From positions 3,915,727 through 3,979,726 of the forward strand of contig NZ_KB235896.1 of NCBI RefSeq assembly GCF_000332135.1: a stretch of 64,000 nucleotides of DNA, written 5' to 3'. The stretch's first letter is position 1, and every line of letters begins with the position of its first letter. Shown here in pieces: positions 26,765 through 37,670 of the stretch. The stretch comes from Anabaena sp. PCC 7108. GTDB lineage: Bacteria > Cyanobacteriota > Cyanobacteriia > Cyanobacteriales > Nostocaceae. The position numbers and the translations under genes are program-made. The notes under the pieces were generated by a model. It made no database searches. It saw nothing but the letters and a program-made list of their open reading frames with translations, and was not told the origin of the DNA.

Positions 26765-26857
26765 ATGGCTGTAGTTGAATATATTGTATTCTTAGGCGTG
26801 TTCATGGGTGTAGCCGTCGGTTTGCTGTTCGGTCTGCGTTCTGCCAAGATCATCTAA
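26765..26857 (+). CDS. petL: Cytochrome b6-f complex subunit PetL
   Basis: The 30-residue protein MAVVEYIVFLGVFMGVAVGL... ends FGLRSAKII, very close to the PetL sequence I recall from Nostoc (31 residues, ending FGLRSAKIL). It is a single membrane helix at the edge of the thylakoid cytochrome b6-f dimer and contributes to complex stability. A GTGGAG site lies just upstream of the ATG. It is a lone gene between the (GAATTAC)n repeat and bioB. Confidence 0.85.
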   Translation: MAVVEYIVFLGVFMGVAVGLLFGLRSAKII

Positions 26858-26890
26858 TCCCTGGTTAATTTACCCGAAAACCCTATTAAG

Positions 26891-26912
26891 CCCCCTTTTT
26901 TAGGGGGTGGGG
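26891..26912. terminator. C/G-run hairpin between petL and bioB
   Basis: CCCCCT (26891-26896) can pair with AGGGGG (26902-26907) between the convergent genes petL and bioB, followed by another G run. Neither strand has a clean T tail after the stem, so this is only a possible bidirectional terminator. Confidence 0.35.
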
Positions 26913-26917
26913 GGGAT

Positions 26918-27922
26918 TTAAACAGTCACAGCCGTAGGCATTTTTTCCTGCTTTTGAAATGGTGGACGCATTTCTAGACCCAGCAAATTCAACATTTCTC
27001 GATCAGCGTCATAATCAGGACAGGGCGTTGTCACTGTTAACATTTTGTGATCATCACTGGAAAAGATGGAATTAGCGCCCGCCATAAAGCATAAAGATTG
27101 TTCTACTTGGGAGAGTTTTGCCCTACCGGCACTTAAACGCACATCAGATTGAGGCATAACAATTCTAGCAGTAGCAATCATTCGCACCACTTCCCAAATT
27201 GGGACTTCGGGTTGATTTTCCAAAGGTGTACCGGGAACCTGTGAGAGAATATTAATAGGTACAGATTCTGGATGTGGCTGTAAATTGGAGAGAGTGTACA
27301 ACATTCCTACACGATCTTCGACGCTTTCGCCTAAACCGAGAATGCCGCCAGAGCAGACAGTAACATTAGTTTGGCGGACATTTTCAATTGTATTCAAGCG
27401 ATCGCCATAAGTCCGACTAGTAATCACAGTACTATAATATTCTTCAGAAGTATCCAAATTATGGTTATACGCGTACAATCCTGCATCTTCTAAGCGTTTC
27501 GCCTGATTTGCACTCAGCATTCCCAAAGTACAGCAGACTTCTAAACCCATAGCAGTGACATCCTGCACCATATCCAAAACTTGCTCAAATTGGGAATTAT
27601 CCCGCACTTCCCGCCAAGCCGCACCCATACAAACGCGACTCACACCGATTTCTTTGGCTTTCTTAGCAATATTCATCACCGTTGCTTTTTCTAACAGTGC
27701 TTCCGGCTTTACCTCGGTTTTATAGCGAGAAGACTGGGCGCAGTAACTACAATCTTCTGGACAACCCCCGGTTTTAATAGAGATTAGTTTACAGACTTGT
27801 ATTTGTTTTGGATCATGAAATTGGCGATGCACACTAGCAGCTTGATAAATAAGCTCTAGAAATGGTGTATTGTAGATGTCCAAAATCTCTGCTTGCTGCC
27901 AATTGTAGCGTATTCCCACCAT
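26918..27922 (-). CDS. bioB: Biotin synthase
   Basis: BioB inserts sulfur into dethiobiotin. It is a radical-SAM enzyme with the motif [13 protein letters not shown], which gives the CxxxCxxC cluster. The second-cluster cysteines occur in GAAWREV, VCCTLGM and VTVCSGG contexts. The C-terminus has [10 protein letters not shown] and [10 protein letters not shown]. The start is set at MVGIRYNW (27922), as in relatives I recall; in-frame starts up to 27952 would add ten residues. Confidence 0.95.
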   Translation of the reverse strand: MVGIRYNWQQAEILDIYNTPFLELIYQAASVHRQFHDPKQIQVCKLISIKTGGCPEDCSYCAQSSRYKTEVKPEALLEKATVMNIAKKAKEIGVSRVCMGAAWREVRDNSQFEQVLDMVQDVTAMGLEVCCTLGMLSANQAKRLEDAGLYAYNHNLDTSEEYYSTVITSRTYGDRLNTIENVRQTNVTVCSGGILGLGESVEDRVGMLYTLSNLQPHPESVPINILSQVPGTPLENQPEVPIWEVVRMIATARIVMPQSDVRLSAGRAKLSQVEQSLCFMAGANSIFSSDDHKMLTVTTPCPDYDADREMLNLLGLEMRPPFQKQEKMPTAVTV

Positions 27923-28177
27923 CATCATCCTTTTATAGATTGGATTTATCAATAAATGCTATAATACCATCACGATTTTTCACAAAAAAATTCAGTTAAG
28001 TGCAGCCGCCTTCAAACTTCAAAATTTAAGCAAGAGATGCACAGACACGAAGACATTTTCAAAGGGGATTGAGACTCAGACTGCAACATAAGCCATCGGT
28101 AGACTTTCCTTCCTAATCAAACAAGTTATAACATCTCAAGCGTGTTAGTAAGAGACATATTCTGAATAATGTAGCTT

Positions 28178-28753
28178 ATGCAATCAGAACTACCATTAAT
28201 TACAAGTGAGCGCCTGTTACTAAAAATAGCCACTCCCAAGGATACACCTGAAATCATCAATTATTTTCTCAAAAATAAAACTTATCTTACTCCATTTTGT
28301 GTAGCTTGGATTGATGGCTTTTTTACCGAAGAATATTGGCAAGACCAGATAGAAAAACAGTGTTTTGAATTCATTAATGACTATTCATTAAAATTATTTA
28401 TTTCTACCCAAAAATATCCCCAACAAATTATTGGTACTGTCAACTTTAGTAATTTTATCCGGGGAGCCGCTAATTTTTGCAATGTTGGATATACTCTAGC
28501 AGAAAATGCACAAGGTAACGGCTATATGACAGAAGCCCTAAAAGCCGGAACTGAATATATTTTTCAACAATTAAATTTTCATCGGATCATGGCTAATTAT
28601 ATGCCCCATAATCGCCGGAGTGGTAACGTACTCAAAAGACTCAATTTTGTCATTGAAGGATATGCCAGAGACTATTTATTAATTAATAATAAATGGGAGG
28701 ATCATATTCTCACCAGTCTCACTAATCCTCACTGGAAAATACAGCATTTCTAA
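28178..28753 (+). CDS. GNAT acetyltransferase, RimJ/RimL type
   Basis: The 191-residue protein opens with LITSERLLLKIATPKDTPEI, typical of RimJ/RimL N-acetyltransferases. It has the acetyl-CoA-binding motif region ENAQGNGYMTEALKAGTEYIF and ends with the N(K)RSGNVLKRLNFVIEGYARDYL segment. Candidate substrates are protein N-termini or small amines, and the sequence does not decide. It is followed 69 bp later by selO. Confidence 0.9.
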   Translation: MQSELPLITSERLLLKIATPKDTPEIINYFLKNKTYLTPFCVAWIDGFFTEEYWQDQIEKQCFEFINDYSLKLFISTQKYPQQIIGTVNFSNFIRGAANFCNVGYTLAENAQGNGYMTEALKAGTEYIFQQLNFHRIMANYMPHNRRSGNVLKRLNFVIEGYARDYLLINNKWEDHILTSLTNPHWKIQHF

Positions 28754-28822
28754 ATAGGCATAGCTGTAAAAAAAATTGTAGAGATGTAAGATTAAAAGAA
28801 GATCAATTAAAATTTGCTGATA

Positions 28823-30271
28823 ATGACTCTGGCTGAAACTCCAAATCATACCAATTCTAGTAATCCTTTACTCACCCTTAACTACGAAAGCGCCTTAGAA
28901 TCTCTAGGTAGCGACTACTATGATGAAGTTACAGCAGCAGAATTTCCCCAACATATTCTGCGTTGGCGCAATAATGCACTACTCCCACTTTTAGGACTAG
29001 ATTCCCGAATAGTCAAAGATGAAGACTTTATCACAGCTTTTGGTAAATTTAAAGAACGCAAACCCTTATTAGCACTGCGTTATCACGGTTATCAATTTGG
29101 TGAATACAACTCACGTTTAGGTGACGGTCGAGGCTTTCTCTATGGACAAGTACGGGGAACTGATGGTGAATTATACGACTTTGGTACAAAAGGTTCTGGG
29201 ACAACACCTTACTCCCGTGGTGGTGACGGAATGCTTACCCTTAAAGGTGGAGTCAGGGAAGTTCTAGCAGCAGAAGCACTCAACCGCTTAGGTGTGAGAA
29301 CCTCACGCTGTCTGAGTATGATTGAAACAGGTTTAGACCTGTGGCGAGGTGATGAACCTTCACCTACTCGGTCATCAGTAATGATACGGATGAGTAAATC
29401 CCATATCCGGTTTGGAAGTTTTGAAAGACTCCACTATTTAAAGCGTCCTGATTTAACCAAAAAGCTGCTAGATCATGTCATTGAAACTTATTATCAACAT
29501 CTAAATTCTGAACATGATAAATATGCCTTATTTTATGCTGAATTAGTGAAGCGAGTAGCCGAACTAGTAGCCCAGTGGATGGCTGCTGGTTTTTGTCATG
29601 CAGTCCTGAATACTGATAATATGTCGATTACTGGTGAGAGTTTTGACTATGGTCCATACGCCTTTATTCCCACTTATGATCTATCCTTTACTGCGGCATA
29701 TTTTGATTATTATAAACGCTATTGTTACAGTCAGCAGCCAGGGATTTGCAAACTGAATTTAGAATTGCTGCAAGAACCCTTAAAGGCAATAATTGATATC
29801 GGTGATTTGCAAAATGGTTTATCTAAATTTGCCGAATATTATCTGGCTGAATATCGAAATCTGATGTTGAAAAAGTTGGGATTTGAAGATTTGCAATTTG
29901 CTGAAGCTGATGAACTTTTGCAACTAACTATTACTTTTTTACAAGATAGCCAAATTGGTTATCATCAATTTTTCTCAGATATGGCTCGCACTTTTGATAG
30001 TAAATGGCGAGACGAACCCGCATTTGTGATGAATTCTTCCGTGATTACTCCTGCTTTGGGAACATCAGCAATTTTTGATAATTGGTGTTTGATGTATCAT
30101 CAAATTCTCAATCATTTTGATCCCCATGAAATGGAAATAATTGCCCAAACTCTAGCTAAATATAATCCGCAAACAGCATTATTAAGACCTGTAATTGAAT
30201 CAATTTGGGAACCTATCGCCCAGGAAGATAATTGGCAACCTTTTTATGATTTAGTTCAGCAATTCCAATAA
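28823..30271 (+). CDS. selO: Protein adenylyltransferase SelO (YdiU family)
   Basis: SelO is a pseudokinase-fold enzyme that transfers AMP to Ser/Thr/Tyr of proteins. The 482-residue product has the usual length for bacterial SelO and motifs [50 protein letters not shown] and [21 protein letters not shown] (the metal-binding D/N region). It lacks a C-terminal selenocysteine. The ATG at 28823 is preferred over upstream non-ATG codons. It may be co-transcribed with the acetyltransferase gene. Confidence 0.93.
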   Translation: MTLAETPNHTNSSNPLLTLNYESALESLGSDYYDEVTAAEFPQHILRWRNNALLPLLGLDSRIVKDEDFITAFGKFKERKPLLALRYHGYQFGEYNSRLGDGRGFLYGQVRGTDGELYDFGTKGSGTTPYSRGGDGMLTLKGGVREVLAAEALNRLGVRTSRCLSMIETGLDLWRGDEPSPTRSSVMIRMSKSHIRFGSFERLHYLKRPDLTKKLLDHVIETYYQHLNSEHDKYALFYAELVKRVAELVAQWMAAGFCHAVLNTDNMSITGESFDYGPYAFIPTYDLSFTAAYFDYYKRYCYSQQPGICKLNLELLQEPLKAIIDIGDLQNGLSKFAEYYLAEYRNLMLKKLGFEDLQFAEADELLQLTITFLQDSQIGYHQFFSDMARTFDSKWRDEPAFVMNSSVITPALGTSAIFDNWCLMYHQILNHFDPHEMEIIAQTLAKYNPQTALLRPVIESIWEPIAQEDNWQPFYDLVQQFQ

Positions 30272-30481
30272 CAGATGATTGGTGATTTTTCTCATTCCCT
30301 CGCAGAAGCTGACGACTAGTACCGCAGGGCGGAAGTCAAAAGTCAAAAGTCAAAACGAAGACAGCATAGGATTGTCGGAGATTTAGAATGGTTAGTTTAT
30401 TTACGCCGTGCTGTACTAGTAAATGACGGTATATCGTTGACTATTTGCACATTATCCGCGATTCTCTAGAAAAAGAAGCTT

Positions 30482-30562
30482 GGGGATGTCTTTCTCATTA
30501 GTCTCAAAGCAGGAGGTACAGGACTCAATCTCACCGCTAATGAAATTACATCAAATTTCTGA
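30482..30562 (+). pseudogene. Fragment of a SNF2-type helicase
   Basis: An open stretch reads GDVFLISLKAGGTGLNLTA, the highly conserved motif V/VI region of SNF2/Swi2 helicases, and then stops at 30560-30562. Sequence upstream to about 30380 has no continuous frame. It is a short remnant between selO and the PAP2 gene. Confidence 0.65.
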
Positions 30563-30563
30563 G

Positions 30564-31244
30564 TTACCCTAATCTTTGCAATTTAAGCATCGTAATACAT
30601 ATCATCAACCACAAAAAACCAACTCCATAACCAGCAATTATGTCTGTCGGCCAATGGACTCCTAAATATAAACGGCTGATACCAATAGCAACAATTAAAA
30701 TAACCGTCAAACTGTAAATAACTTTGGAAAAATGAGGATAGTGAGTTGCCAATTCGTAAGCAATAAAACCATAAAGCACCATAGAACCTAGTGCATGACC
30801 ACTAGGAAAACTAAAAGATTTTTCCGAAATCAAACGATGCCAAAGTTCAGGGCGAGGTTTAGAAAAAAACAACTTTAGCCCTGTATTTAAAATTAATCCT
30901 CCCAAGCAAGCAATTACAAAAACTTTCGCTTCTTCTCGATAACTTCGCCACCAAAGTAATAAGACAGTAATACATGCAACTATAACCACTGTAATAGGAT
31001 TACCAAGATTTGTCAGAAACAGCATCAAATGATCTAAACTTGGATTGGCGAAATGATGTAGCCATAATAAAAAAGTAGTATCAAAAGCAAAAGTTTCTCC
31101 TTCCAAAACCTCTTCAGCTAGTTTTGCTAAAACAAAAAGTATAAGCAGACAACTAGCAAGTCCAACAATCCCAATTGTGGCAATTAAGGAAGCTAAACGA
31201 GGATGTAGATGACGCAACCAGAAATTAGAAATTTGTCGAAGCAT
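30564..31244 (-). CDS. PAP2-family membrane phosphatase
   Basis: The 226-residue protein has about six membrane helices. The three phosphatidic-acid-phosphatase motifs are present: KLFFSKPRP, FSFPSGHALGS and SRLYLGVHWPTDII. Such enzymes remove phosphate from phosphatidate, undecaprenyl pyrophosphate or related lipids on the outer face of the membrane. The substrate is not evident. It starts at ATG 31244, inside a remnant of another gene's frame. Confidence 0.92.
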   Translation of the reverse strand: MLRQISNFWLRHLHPRLASLIATIGIVGLASCLLILFVLAKLAEEVLEGETFAFDTTFLLWLHHFANPSLDHLMLFLTNLGNPITVVIVACITVLLLWWRSYREEAKVFVIACLGGLILNTGLKLFFSKPRPELWHRLISEKSFSFPSGHALGSMVLYGFIAYELATHYPHFSKVIYSLTVILIVAIGISRLYLGVHWPTDIIAGYGVGFLWLMICITMLKLQRLG

Positions 31245-31339
31245 AATTTAATATTATTCATCGTTATAATATGTCGTTTTAAATACTCAGCTAAAGGTTT
31301 AGCAATGCGATTGTCATCTTCAATTATCAAAATTCTCAT
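31245..31339 (-). pseudogene. N-terminal remnant of a response regulator
   Basis: On the minus strand an ATG at 31339 opens MRILIIEDDNRIAKPLAEYL, the classic first strand and acidic pocket of an OmpR-type receiver. After about 25 residues the similarity ends, and the frame runs into the PAP2 gene in another phase and stops at 31193. Only the first quarter of a receiver domain remains. Confidence 0.65.
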
Positions 31340-31395
31340 AATACCCTAAGGTTATGCGGCTAGTAGTTTGTCTCTTCCTTTTCTCCTGTGTCTAA

Positions 31396-32415
31396 TCACG
31401 TTAAATTTTCAGATACAATCCGGTTTCTTCCCTGGGCTTTAGCTGCATAAAGTGCTTTGTCAACAATTTCAATGAAGCTATTTGTAGCAATCTCCAAATT
31501 AGGAAAAATAGTTGCAACTCCTATACTCAAAGTTACAAAGTTATCAACTCTAGATTTAGCATGGGTAATCTTGAGATTATATACCTCTTGTCTGATTTCT
31601 TCAGCTAGATATATAGCCCCATGAAAATCTGTATTGGAGAGAATTATGACAAATTCTTCTCCTCCATAACGTGCTAATAAATCAGCTGGACGCTTAATTA
31701 ATAATCTTAGTGTTTTGGCAATTTGCTGTAAACAATAATCTCCCATTAAGTGACCATAAGTATCATTATAATTTTTGAAAAAATCTACATCACATAATAA
31801 TAGAGATAGAGGTAGTTTTTCACGGGCAAGTCGTTGCCATTCTAAATTTAAATAATCATCAAATTTCCTGCGGTTGGCAACTCCTGTCAATCCATCTAAA
31901 AGAGCAAAAAGTTGTAGTTGTTGATTAGCAGACAGCAAAGCTTCTTCCATTCTTCGACGTACCTTTATTTCTTCCTGCAATTGGTAATTTTGTTCAATAA
32001 GTTGCTGCTGTTGCTGATAAAGTCTCAATTGACTTTTTACCCGCGCTAATACTTCTAACTCTTGAAAAGGCTTGGTAATGTAGTCTACTCCACCCATTTC
32101 AAACGCCTTCACTTTATCTACAATTTGGTCCAAAGCGCTAATAAAAATTATGGGAATATTTACAGTTTCTTCTTGATCTTTTAATTGCCGACAAACTTCA
32201 TAGCCATTTATTTCTGGCATATTAATATCAAGTAGAATTAAGTCAGGAGGTTCTATTTTTGATGCCTGAATTGCAACTTTTCCACTGACAGTTTTCTTGA
32301 CTTTAAACCCTTTTGATTCTAACATCTTAGATAGTAGTCTAAGATTATCTGGGTTATCATCAACAATCAAAATCAGTCCCAGGTTTTCATGGTTGTAATA
32401 TCTTGATAAAGGCAT
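31396..32415 (-). CDS. Response regulator with GGDEF domain (diguanylate cyclase)
   Basis: Residues 14-130 form a receiver domain (LILIVDDNPDN, phosphoacceptor D63 in LLDINMPEINGYE, conserved Lys in ITKPF). A short coiled coil (about 130-165, many Gln) leads to a GGDEF domain at 168-335 with the active motif GGEEF (251-255). An RPAD inhibitory site (242-245) sits five residues before it. The enzyme should make cyclic di-GMP upon phosphorylation and be product-inhibited. It lies 31 bp after the phytochrome kinase gene on the same strand, so that kinase is its likely phosphodonor. Confidence 0.93.
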   Translation of the reverse strand: MPLSRYYNHENLGLILIVDDNPDNLRLLSKMLESKGFKVKKTVSGKVAIQASKIEPPDLILLDINMPEINGYEVCRQLKDQEETVNIPIIFISALDQIVDKVKAFEMGGVDYITKPFQELEVLARVKSQLRLYQQQQQLIEQNYQLQEEIKVRRRMEEALLSANQQLQLFALLDGLTGVANRRKFDDYLNLEWQRLAREKLPLSLLLCDVDFFKNYNDTYGHLMGDYCLQQIAKTLRLLIKRPADLLARYGGEEFVIILSNTDFHGAIYLAEEIRQEVYNLKITHAKSRVDNFVTLSIGVATIFPNLEIATNSFIEIVDKALYAAKAQGRNRIVSENLT

Positions 32416-32446
32416 AATTTTATTTTATTGGTATTTTATTGGTATT

Positions 32447-35446
32447 TTATTGGGGAGAAGTAAGACTAATAATTGTCTCTATATGGAAATTATCAACTAA
32501 ATTTTCTAGTGTATCAGTTATTTGCTGGTGTTCTGGTGGAATTTGTTGAAAAAGTTTGTGTAGTTTTGTCTCATCAAGCACGAGTGCTGTTTCATGAACT
32601 TGAGCAATCCAATTAGGAGACATAATCTGTAAATCAGATTTAGTTAATTGGATTAATTGATGATCTAGTTTAGAACGATTTTGTTGATGAGTTTGATCGG
32701 AATAGACATAGCGTACATTGAGATGATGTGCCATTTTTTCAAAGAGAATATTTTCTTGAAACGGCTTGGCAACAATATCATCACAACCAACTTGTAAAAT
32801 AGCTTGTTTATCTTCTTCAAAAGCACTTGCAGTCAGAGCAATCATCGTCAATTTTTTACCTTGACTCATAGATCGAATTTGCTTGGTTGCTTCATATCCA
32901 TTCATCACAGGCATTTGTATATCCATCCAAATTAAATCAGGTTGCCATTCTTTATATATTTCAATTGCTTCTAAACCATTGTTGACTGCACATACATCAA
33001 AACCAACATATTTCAGCAGTTTGACAAGTAGTTGCCGATTTTCTATAATATCTTCAACAATCAAGATTCGATAGTTCGGCTGTCCTGGTTCTAGTCCAAC
33101 TACTCGTTTAATATTTTGGATGGGAGAGATCACATCGATGTTATTAGCGACAGTAAGTTGAACGCAACAAGTAAAAATTGTTCCTTCACCTAAAATACTG
33201 TACACTTTCACATCACCTCCCATGAGTCTAGCAAATTGACGACTAATAGCTAGTCCCAGGCCAGTACCCTGCATAAACTGTCGTCCACTTCTAGCCTGTA
33301 AAAATGCTTCAAAAATTAATTCTTGGTCTTCATCAGCAATACCTGTCCCAGTATCTTCAACTTTAAATTCAACAGTTATTTTGCCTGTTTCTATGGCTGA
33401 AAAAGTATAGTTTAGGGGATAAGAAACCTTGATAGAAACCTGACCAAAAATAGTAAATTTGATAGCATTACCTATGAGGTTAATGATTATTTGCCTGAGC
33501 TTACCTTCATCTCCATAAACATATTGACTTACCTTCGGATTGAATTCAGTAATTAAATTTATGCCCTTATCTGTGGCTTTGAGGGTAAACATTTCTTGAA
33601 TTGAGTAAATTAGACGATGTAAGTCAAAATAAACTTCATTGAGGGTGAGTTGACCTGCTTCAATTTTAGACATTTCTAAAACGTCATTAATTAAAGCCAG
33701 TAAATGCTCACCACTACGACTAATAATGTCTAAATTTTCTTGGTCTTCTTCAGATAATGAGCTATTGCGGTTTAATATTTGAGTAAAACCCAAGATAGCA
33801 TTGAGTGGAGTTCTTAATTCATGACTCATTTGAGCTAGGAATTGACTTTTAGCACGGTTGGCAATTTCTGCTTGTTCAGCTGCTTGCTGTAATGCTAGTT
33901 GGGAAAATTCTAATGCGGCCAGCATCAGACTATTTCTCATTTCTTGTGCTACTTCAATTTCAAATGCTTGCCAGGGGAGTGATTTATCTTTAACTGTTTG
34001 TTTCCATAGTTCAAAGGATTTACGTGGGGTGAGGTACTGGTTATTATCTGAGTTAATAGATATTGCCTTGTGAGGATTCCCTGCCCAATTCACAGTTTGA
34101 ATTTGTTCTGGTCTAAACCAAATGATATGATAAGAACGTTCGTGTATAACAATAGAAATCGCTAAAATACCGCTGGCTATATTGTTAACATTAGTAGCAT
34201 TTGGATATATTTCTGTGAGAGAATCTGTGTAAAAAATCTCTTGTTGATTCTTTTGATTCATGATCCAGTCTACTAACTGTCTTGTATCTTTTTCTAAGGG
34301 AGTCTTACCAATTAAGATTAATTGTCCTTGTAATAAGACGGCAGCACCAGTAGCTCTCAGTAAATTTAATAAACTTGATTCATTACGTTGAAAAACATTG
34401 CCAATGTAATCTAATTCATTGGTTAAATTATGATTTAATTGTTCTTGAATTAATTTGACTTGTTGACGATAGAAATTTAATGACCGTTCCCGTTGATTAA
34501 TTAATGCAATAGAAGCAAATTGACCAATGACTTTGCAAATTTTGCGAGTCTCATAATCAACATATTTAGTTGAATAATGGTGACAAGCAATCAAACCCCA
34601 AAGCTTATTTTCCTGAATGAGAGAGATGGACATCGAACAAGCAACACCCATATTCTGCAAATATTCTAGATGACATGATGAGATACTTCTCAATATTGAA
34701 TGACTTAAGTTAAGGGGTGTATCTGTAACAGGATTATTTGTGGGAATAATTTTGACAGGTTGATAATTAACATCTGGGATGACTCGCAGCAAATTTTGGT
34801 AGTAAAGTTGTCTGGCTTGATTGGGAATATCAAAAGCAGGATAATGTAGTCCTAAATAACTGTCTAGATGATTTTGCTTATCTTCAGCAATAACAACACC
34901 ACTATAGTCTGATTCAAATCTGTAAACCATCACCCGGTCAAAATGGGTTATATTTCTAATTTCTTGGACGATAGTTTGTGATAGTTGAGGTAAGTTTTGT
35001 GTGTTACTGATGTTAGATACTGCTTCTTTTAGCAGATTAATATGTATAAGTAAATGTGTGTTATTATGAGTAGAATGAGGTTCCATTTCTAGAATTAACA
35101 CATTGTCAGAACGATGAATAATTCCTAAAAAAACAGGGTATTTTTTTTGATTAGGGGATTTTATTTTTAATATATGAATAGATAGTTCTTCTGTATTTAA
35201 AGAGTTAGCAATTGTCTGAAATTGTTGTTGAGATAATAAACAACTTAAATCTTGACCAAGTAAAGATTCTGCGGAAATTCCGAAAAAATGATTGGTATTT
35301 TCACTAGCTTGTAAAATCTTCAGATTTGGTATTTGTAATGTGAGTAAAATACCATGTGGCTGAATATGTCCAGAGATATGGATTGGTTCTTGATCACAGT
35401 CAGTAGTGTCAAACTTTTGTTCTATATTAATATCTGAATTTTTCAT
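32447..35446 (-). CDS. Phytochrome-type hybrid histidine kinase with C-terminal receiver
   Basis: The 999-residue protein has a PAS domain with [12 protein letters not shown] (21-32), a GAF domain (about 145-318) with DIP at 206-208 and [17 protein letters not shown], and a PHY domain with the tongue motif PRKSF (474-478). A HisKA domain follows ([16 protein letters not shown]542), then HATPase (about 645-765, GTGLGLAI) and a receiver (793-915, D842). Cysteines occur at both chromophore sites known in phytochromes: C17 before DQEPIHISG (bacteriophytochrome site) and C258 before HLEYL (Cph1 site). A short helical tail follows the receiver. It is probably a red/far-red or similar light sensor, co-transcribed with the diguanylate cyclase. 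Confidence 0.93.
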   Translation of the reverse strand: MKNSDINIEQKFDTTDCDQEPIHISGHIQPHGILLTLQIPNLKILQASENTNHFFGISAESLLGQDLSCLLSQQQFQTIANSLNTEELSIHILKIKSPNQKKYPVFLGIIHRSDNVLILEMEPHSTHNNTHLLIHINLLKEAVSNISNTQNLPQLSQTIVQEIRNITHFDRVMVYRFESDYSGVVIAEDKQNHLDSYLGLHYPAFDIPNQARQLYYQNLLRVIPDVNYQPVKIIPTNNPVTDTPLNLSHSILRSISSCHLEYLQNMGVACSMSISLIQENKLWGLIACHHYSTKYVDYETRKICKVIGQFASIALINQRERSLNFYRQQVKLIQEQLNHNLTNELDYIGNVFQRNESSLLNLLRATGAAVLLQGQLILIGKTPLEKDTRQLVDWIMNQKNQQEIFYTDSLTEIYPNATNVNNIASGILAISIVIHERSYHIIWFRPEQIQTVNWAGNPHKAISINSDNNQYLTPRKSFELWKQTVKDKSLPWQAFEIEVAQEMRNSLMLAALEFSQLALQQAAEQAEIANRAKSQFLAQMSHELRTPLNAILGFTQILNRNSSLSEEDQENLDIISRSGEHLLALINDVLEMSKIEAGQLTLNEVYFDLHRLIYSIQEMFTLKATDKGINLITEFNPKVSQYVYGDEGKLRQIIINLIGNAIKFTIFGQVSIKVSYPLNYTFSAIETGKITVEFKVEDTGTGIADEDQELIFEAFLQARSGRQFMQGTGLGLAISRQFARLMGGDVKVYSILGEGTIFTCCVQLTVANNIDVISPIQNIKRVVGLEPGQPNYRILIVEDIIENRQLLVKLLKYVGFDVCAVNNGLEAIEIYKEWQPDLIWMDIQMPVMNGYEATKQIRSMSQGKKLTMIALTASAFEEDKQAILQVGCDDIVAKPFQENILFEKMAHHLNVRYVYSDQTHQQNRSKLDHQLIQLTKSDLQIMSPNWIAQVHETALVLDETKLHKLFQQIPPEHQQITDTLENLVDNFHIETIISLTSPQ

Positions 35447-35534
35447 ATATCTTTGATTGAGTTTTTAATATTACAATTTTACCATTGAAGAAAAAATCCC
35501 AAAAAATAAAGGATGTTAAAATCCAACAAGAGTC

Positions 35535-36572
35535 CTAATATATTGCTTTAATTGCGTGTTCAGGGGAAATTTTGATGATTAAATTAGCCAAGTGAGATGT
35601 TATCAAAGGCTTGATAAATAATTCTGGGTGCAATGCTCGCCAAAAATACTTGACAAATTCTTCTATTTCTGAATCAGTCATGCCTGTCTTCCCAGTCGCA
35701 ATCATTTGCTTTTCTGCTTGTTTACGCCACTGTAAAGAACAGCGATAATCAGTAGGATAGAGGACAATTAAACTATCCAAACGTTGCCAAAGTGGGAGAT
35801 AATTTCTGAGTTGATCATTCATGTCACGAGCAAAAACTCGGTCTTCATCTGTGATAATTGGATCTGGTGCGGTGGTAAAAGATTCTGGGTCAATTGGTTG
35901 CACACCAACAAACCAGCCTTCAAACAGGATAATATCTGCTACATATGTGATAACTTCTGGGGTAGTGCGATCGCCAGCACCTGAGTAAGCAGATTTATCA
36001 AAGCGGGGAACACTCACAGGACTCTTGCCTTGACGAAGCTGATCAAGTAAACTTAAACCTAAGTCGATATCGTGGGTTCCTGGTGGTCCTCGCCAAATCA
36101 AACGGGGATCTTGCTGCATTAAAGCCAAGCGATCGCTATAAGTTTTGTACAAGTCATCCAAAGACAAACTCAAAGTCCGGTATCCTAACTGCTGGAGAAT
36201 CAGACTGAGAACCCGCGACATTGTGGTTTTACCAGTACCTTGTCCACCCAAAATCCCCTGAATCAGAGGTCTACCCAAATCTTTGCGACTTGACGCTAGT
36301 TTGATTCCCAAAGGTAGCCATAAATCCCACAGCACCTGTATCATAGAATGATGGGGGATGTTTAGTTCATTTTGGCAAAATTGGCTAAAAGTGGGTAAAA
36401 ATAGATTGAGTAAGTGCGATCGCTCTTGAATGACTTGGGAAACATTTTCAGAGGTAATATCAAATACTTTTGCTCTCAAAGAATCTACTAATTCAGCTTC
36501 GGACGCTAAAACTTGCCAAGACTCATCCTTGCCACCGGACATCAAAATTTCATTTAACCAACCAATAGTCAT
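35535..36572 (-). CDS. glyK: D-glycerate 3-kinase (plant/cyanobacterial GLYK type)
   Basis: The 345-residue protein has a P-loop (GILGGQGTGKTTMS), then LSLDDLYKTYSDR, RGPPGTHDIDLG, FDKSAYSGAGDR and ILFEGWFVGV. This arrangement is characteristic of plant-type D-glycerate 3-kinase, which closes the photorespiratory cycle by making 3-phosphoglycerate. The phosphoribulokinase/uridine kinase fold is shared, but the PPGTHD motif favours glycerate kinase. The ATG at 36572 is preferred over a GTG at 36581. ycf20 lies just upstream on the same strand. Confidence 0.88.
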   Translation of the reverse strand: MTIGWLNEILMSGGKDESWQVLASEAELVDSLRAKVFDITSENVSQVIQERSHLLNLFLPTFSQFCQNELNIPHHSMIQVLWDLWLPLGIKLASSRKDLGRPLIQGILGGQGTGKTTMSRVLSLILQQLGYRTLSLSLDDLYKTYSDRLALMQQDPRLIWRGPPGTHDIDLGLSLLDQLRQGKSPVSVPRFDKSAYSGAGDRTTPEVITYVADIILFEGWFVGVQPIDPESFTTAPDPIITDEDRVFARDMNDQLRNYLPLWQRLDSLIVLYPTDYRCSLQWRKQAEKQMIATGKTGMTDSEIEEFVKYFWRALHPELFIKPLITSHLANLIIKISPEHAIKAIY

Positions 36573-36595
36573 AATTAGCACTAATAACCAAAAAA

Positions 36596-36928
36596 CTACG
36601 AACCCAGCTTAAAGGCTTCCAAAAATAGACTGTAGATGAAACCAACCTTGAAAAAATTAAGTGCTTCTACCCAAAGCGCCTGTTTCGCAAAAAAGCTACG
36701 ACTATAAAATAGTCTACTGGTAATTTCCGTCATCAAGACTAAAACAGCAGCTGCCACAACATCCAATTCAGCCTTTTGTCCAGCAGTAGTAGACACCACA
36801 GATCCCATAAAAAAACCAAACAACCAACTAATTAACAATAGTGATAATCGCCGCCAAGGATTGATAAACCATTGCCCCAAGTTCCTAGCAATGGTATCTA
36901 ATAAATTATTAAGACGAGTATTTTGCAT
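36596..36928 (-). CDS. ycf20: Ycf20-like (DUF565) membrane protein
   Basis: The 110-residue protein with RLNNLLDTIARNLGQWFINPWRR followed by two or three hydrophobic helices (LLLISWLFGFFMGSVVSTTAGQ) matches the Ycf20/DUF565 family. The family is found in cyanobacteria and plastids and has been connected with non-photochemical quenching in algae. It ends 24 bp before the glycerate kinase gene on the same strand, so the two may share a transcript. Confidence 0.8.
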   Translation of the reverse strand: MQNTRLNNLLDTIARNLGQWFINPWRRLSLLLISWLFGFFMGSVVSTTAGQKAELDVVAAAVLVLMTEITSRLFYSRSFFAKQALWVEALNFFKVGFIYSLFLEAFKLGS

Positions 36929-37607
36929 GAACGAGACTGGGGGGTAAAATTAAATTAGCTACTAGTTTTCGCTCTCATTCAGTCTAAGAGGATGTTTTCA
37001 AAGTTTTTAATGTATAAATAAACCCCTCTGGTAAACCTCTCACCACCCCCCTACCTGACAGGTGTAGGTTTTTTACATTCTTGTGAGGGCAAGACTTGGG
37101 CGACAAGGTAGACAAGGGAGGAAAACCGCAGAAAATTATGTTAATACTTTTCAAATAACCTCTAAGCTTATTTAATGTTGTTATAAATAACTCTTGAGTT
37201 TTCAGTGTACATCAAAAATAATACAAACAATATTTTGAGTCAGGAAAATTTTCCAAAGATTACTCTCCTCTAGGGTTGTATCTTCTAGCCTTCCAGAGTT
37301 ATCTTAAATATAAAGCGTGAACTATCCAAGCTGAAACTAGGCTTCTAAATCAGAAACGGACTAAAGTAGATAGGCTTAATTAAATATTAAGACTTCTCTC
37401 CAAATATCTCCTTTTACCTATCAGGGAAAGGATTGGGGTCAAGTCTATATTAATATTTTTTTACGCCCACCTAGTTAACCATAGACTCTGTTAGCAGTAA
37501 TATCTGACTGTCAAAAATTATGTTCTGTAACCTATATAAGAGATTTATTAACATAGATACTCTTCATTATCACGATACCTAATATAGAGAACACGCTTTA
37601 ATTCTCA
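36929..37607. other. Divergent intergenic region
   Basis: No gene is seen in 679 bp. A hairpin CCTACCTG-A-CAGGTGTAGG (37050-37068) followed by six T residues resembles an intrinsic terminator in plus orientation, although no plus-strand gene precedes it. It could be a leader attenuator or end a small RNA. Confidence 0.4.
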
Positions 37608-37670
37608 TTGAGAATTATGAGCTACCCTGACGTTAAAGCTAATAAAAATCATATCTCTAAAAGTATAATT

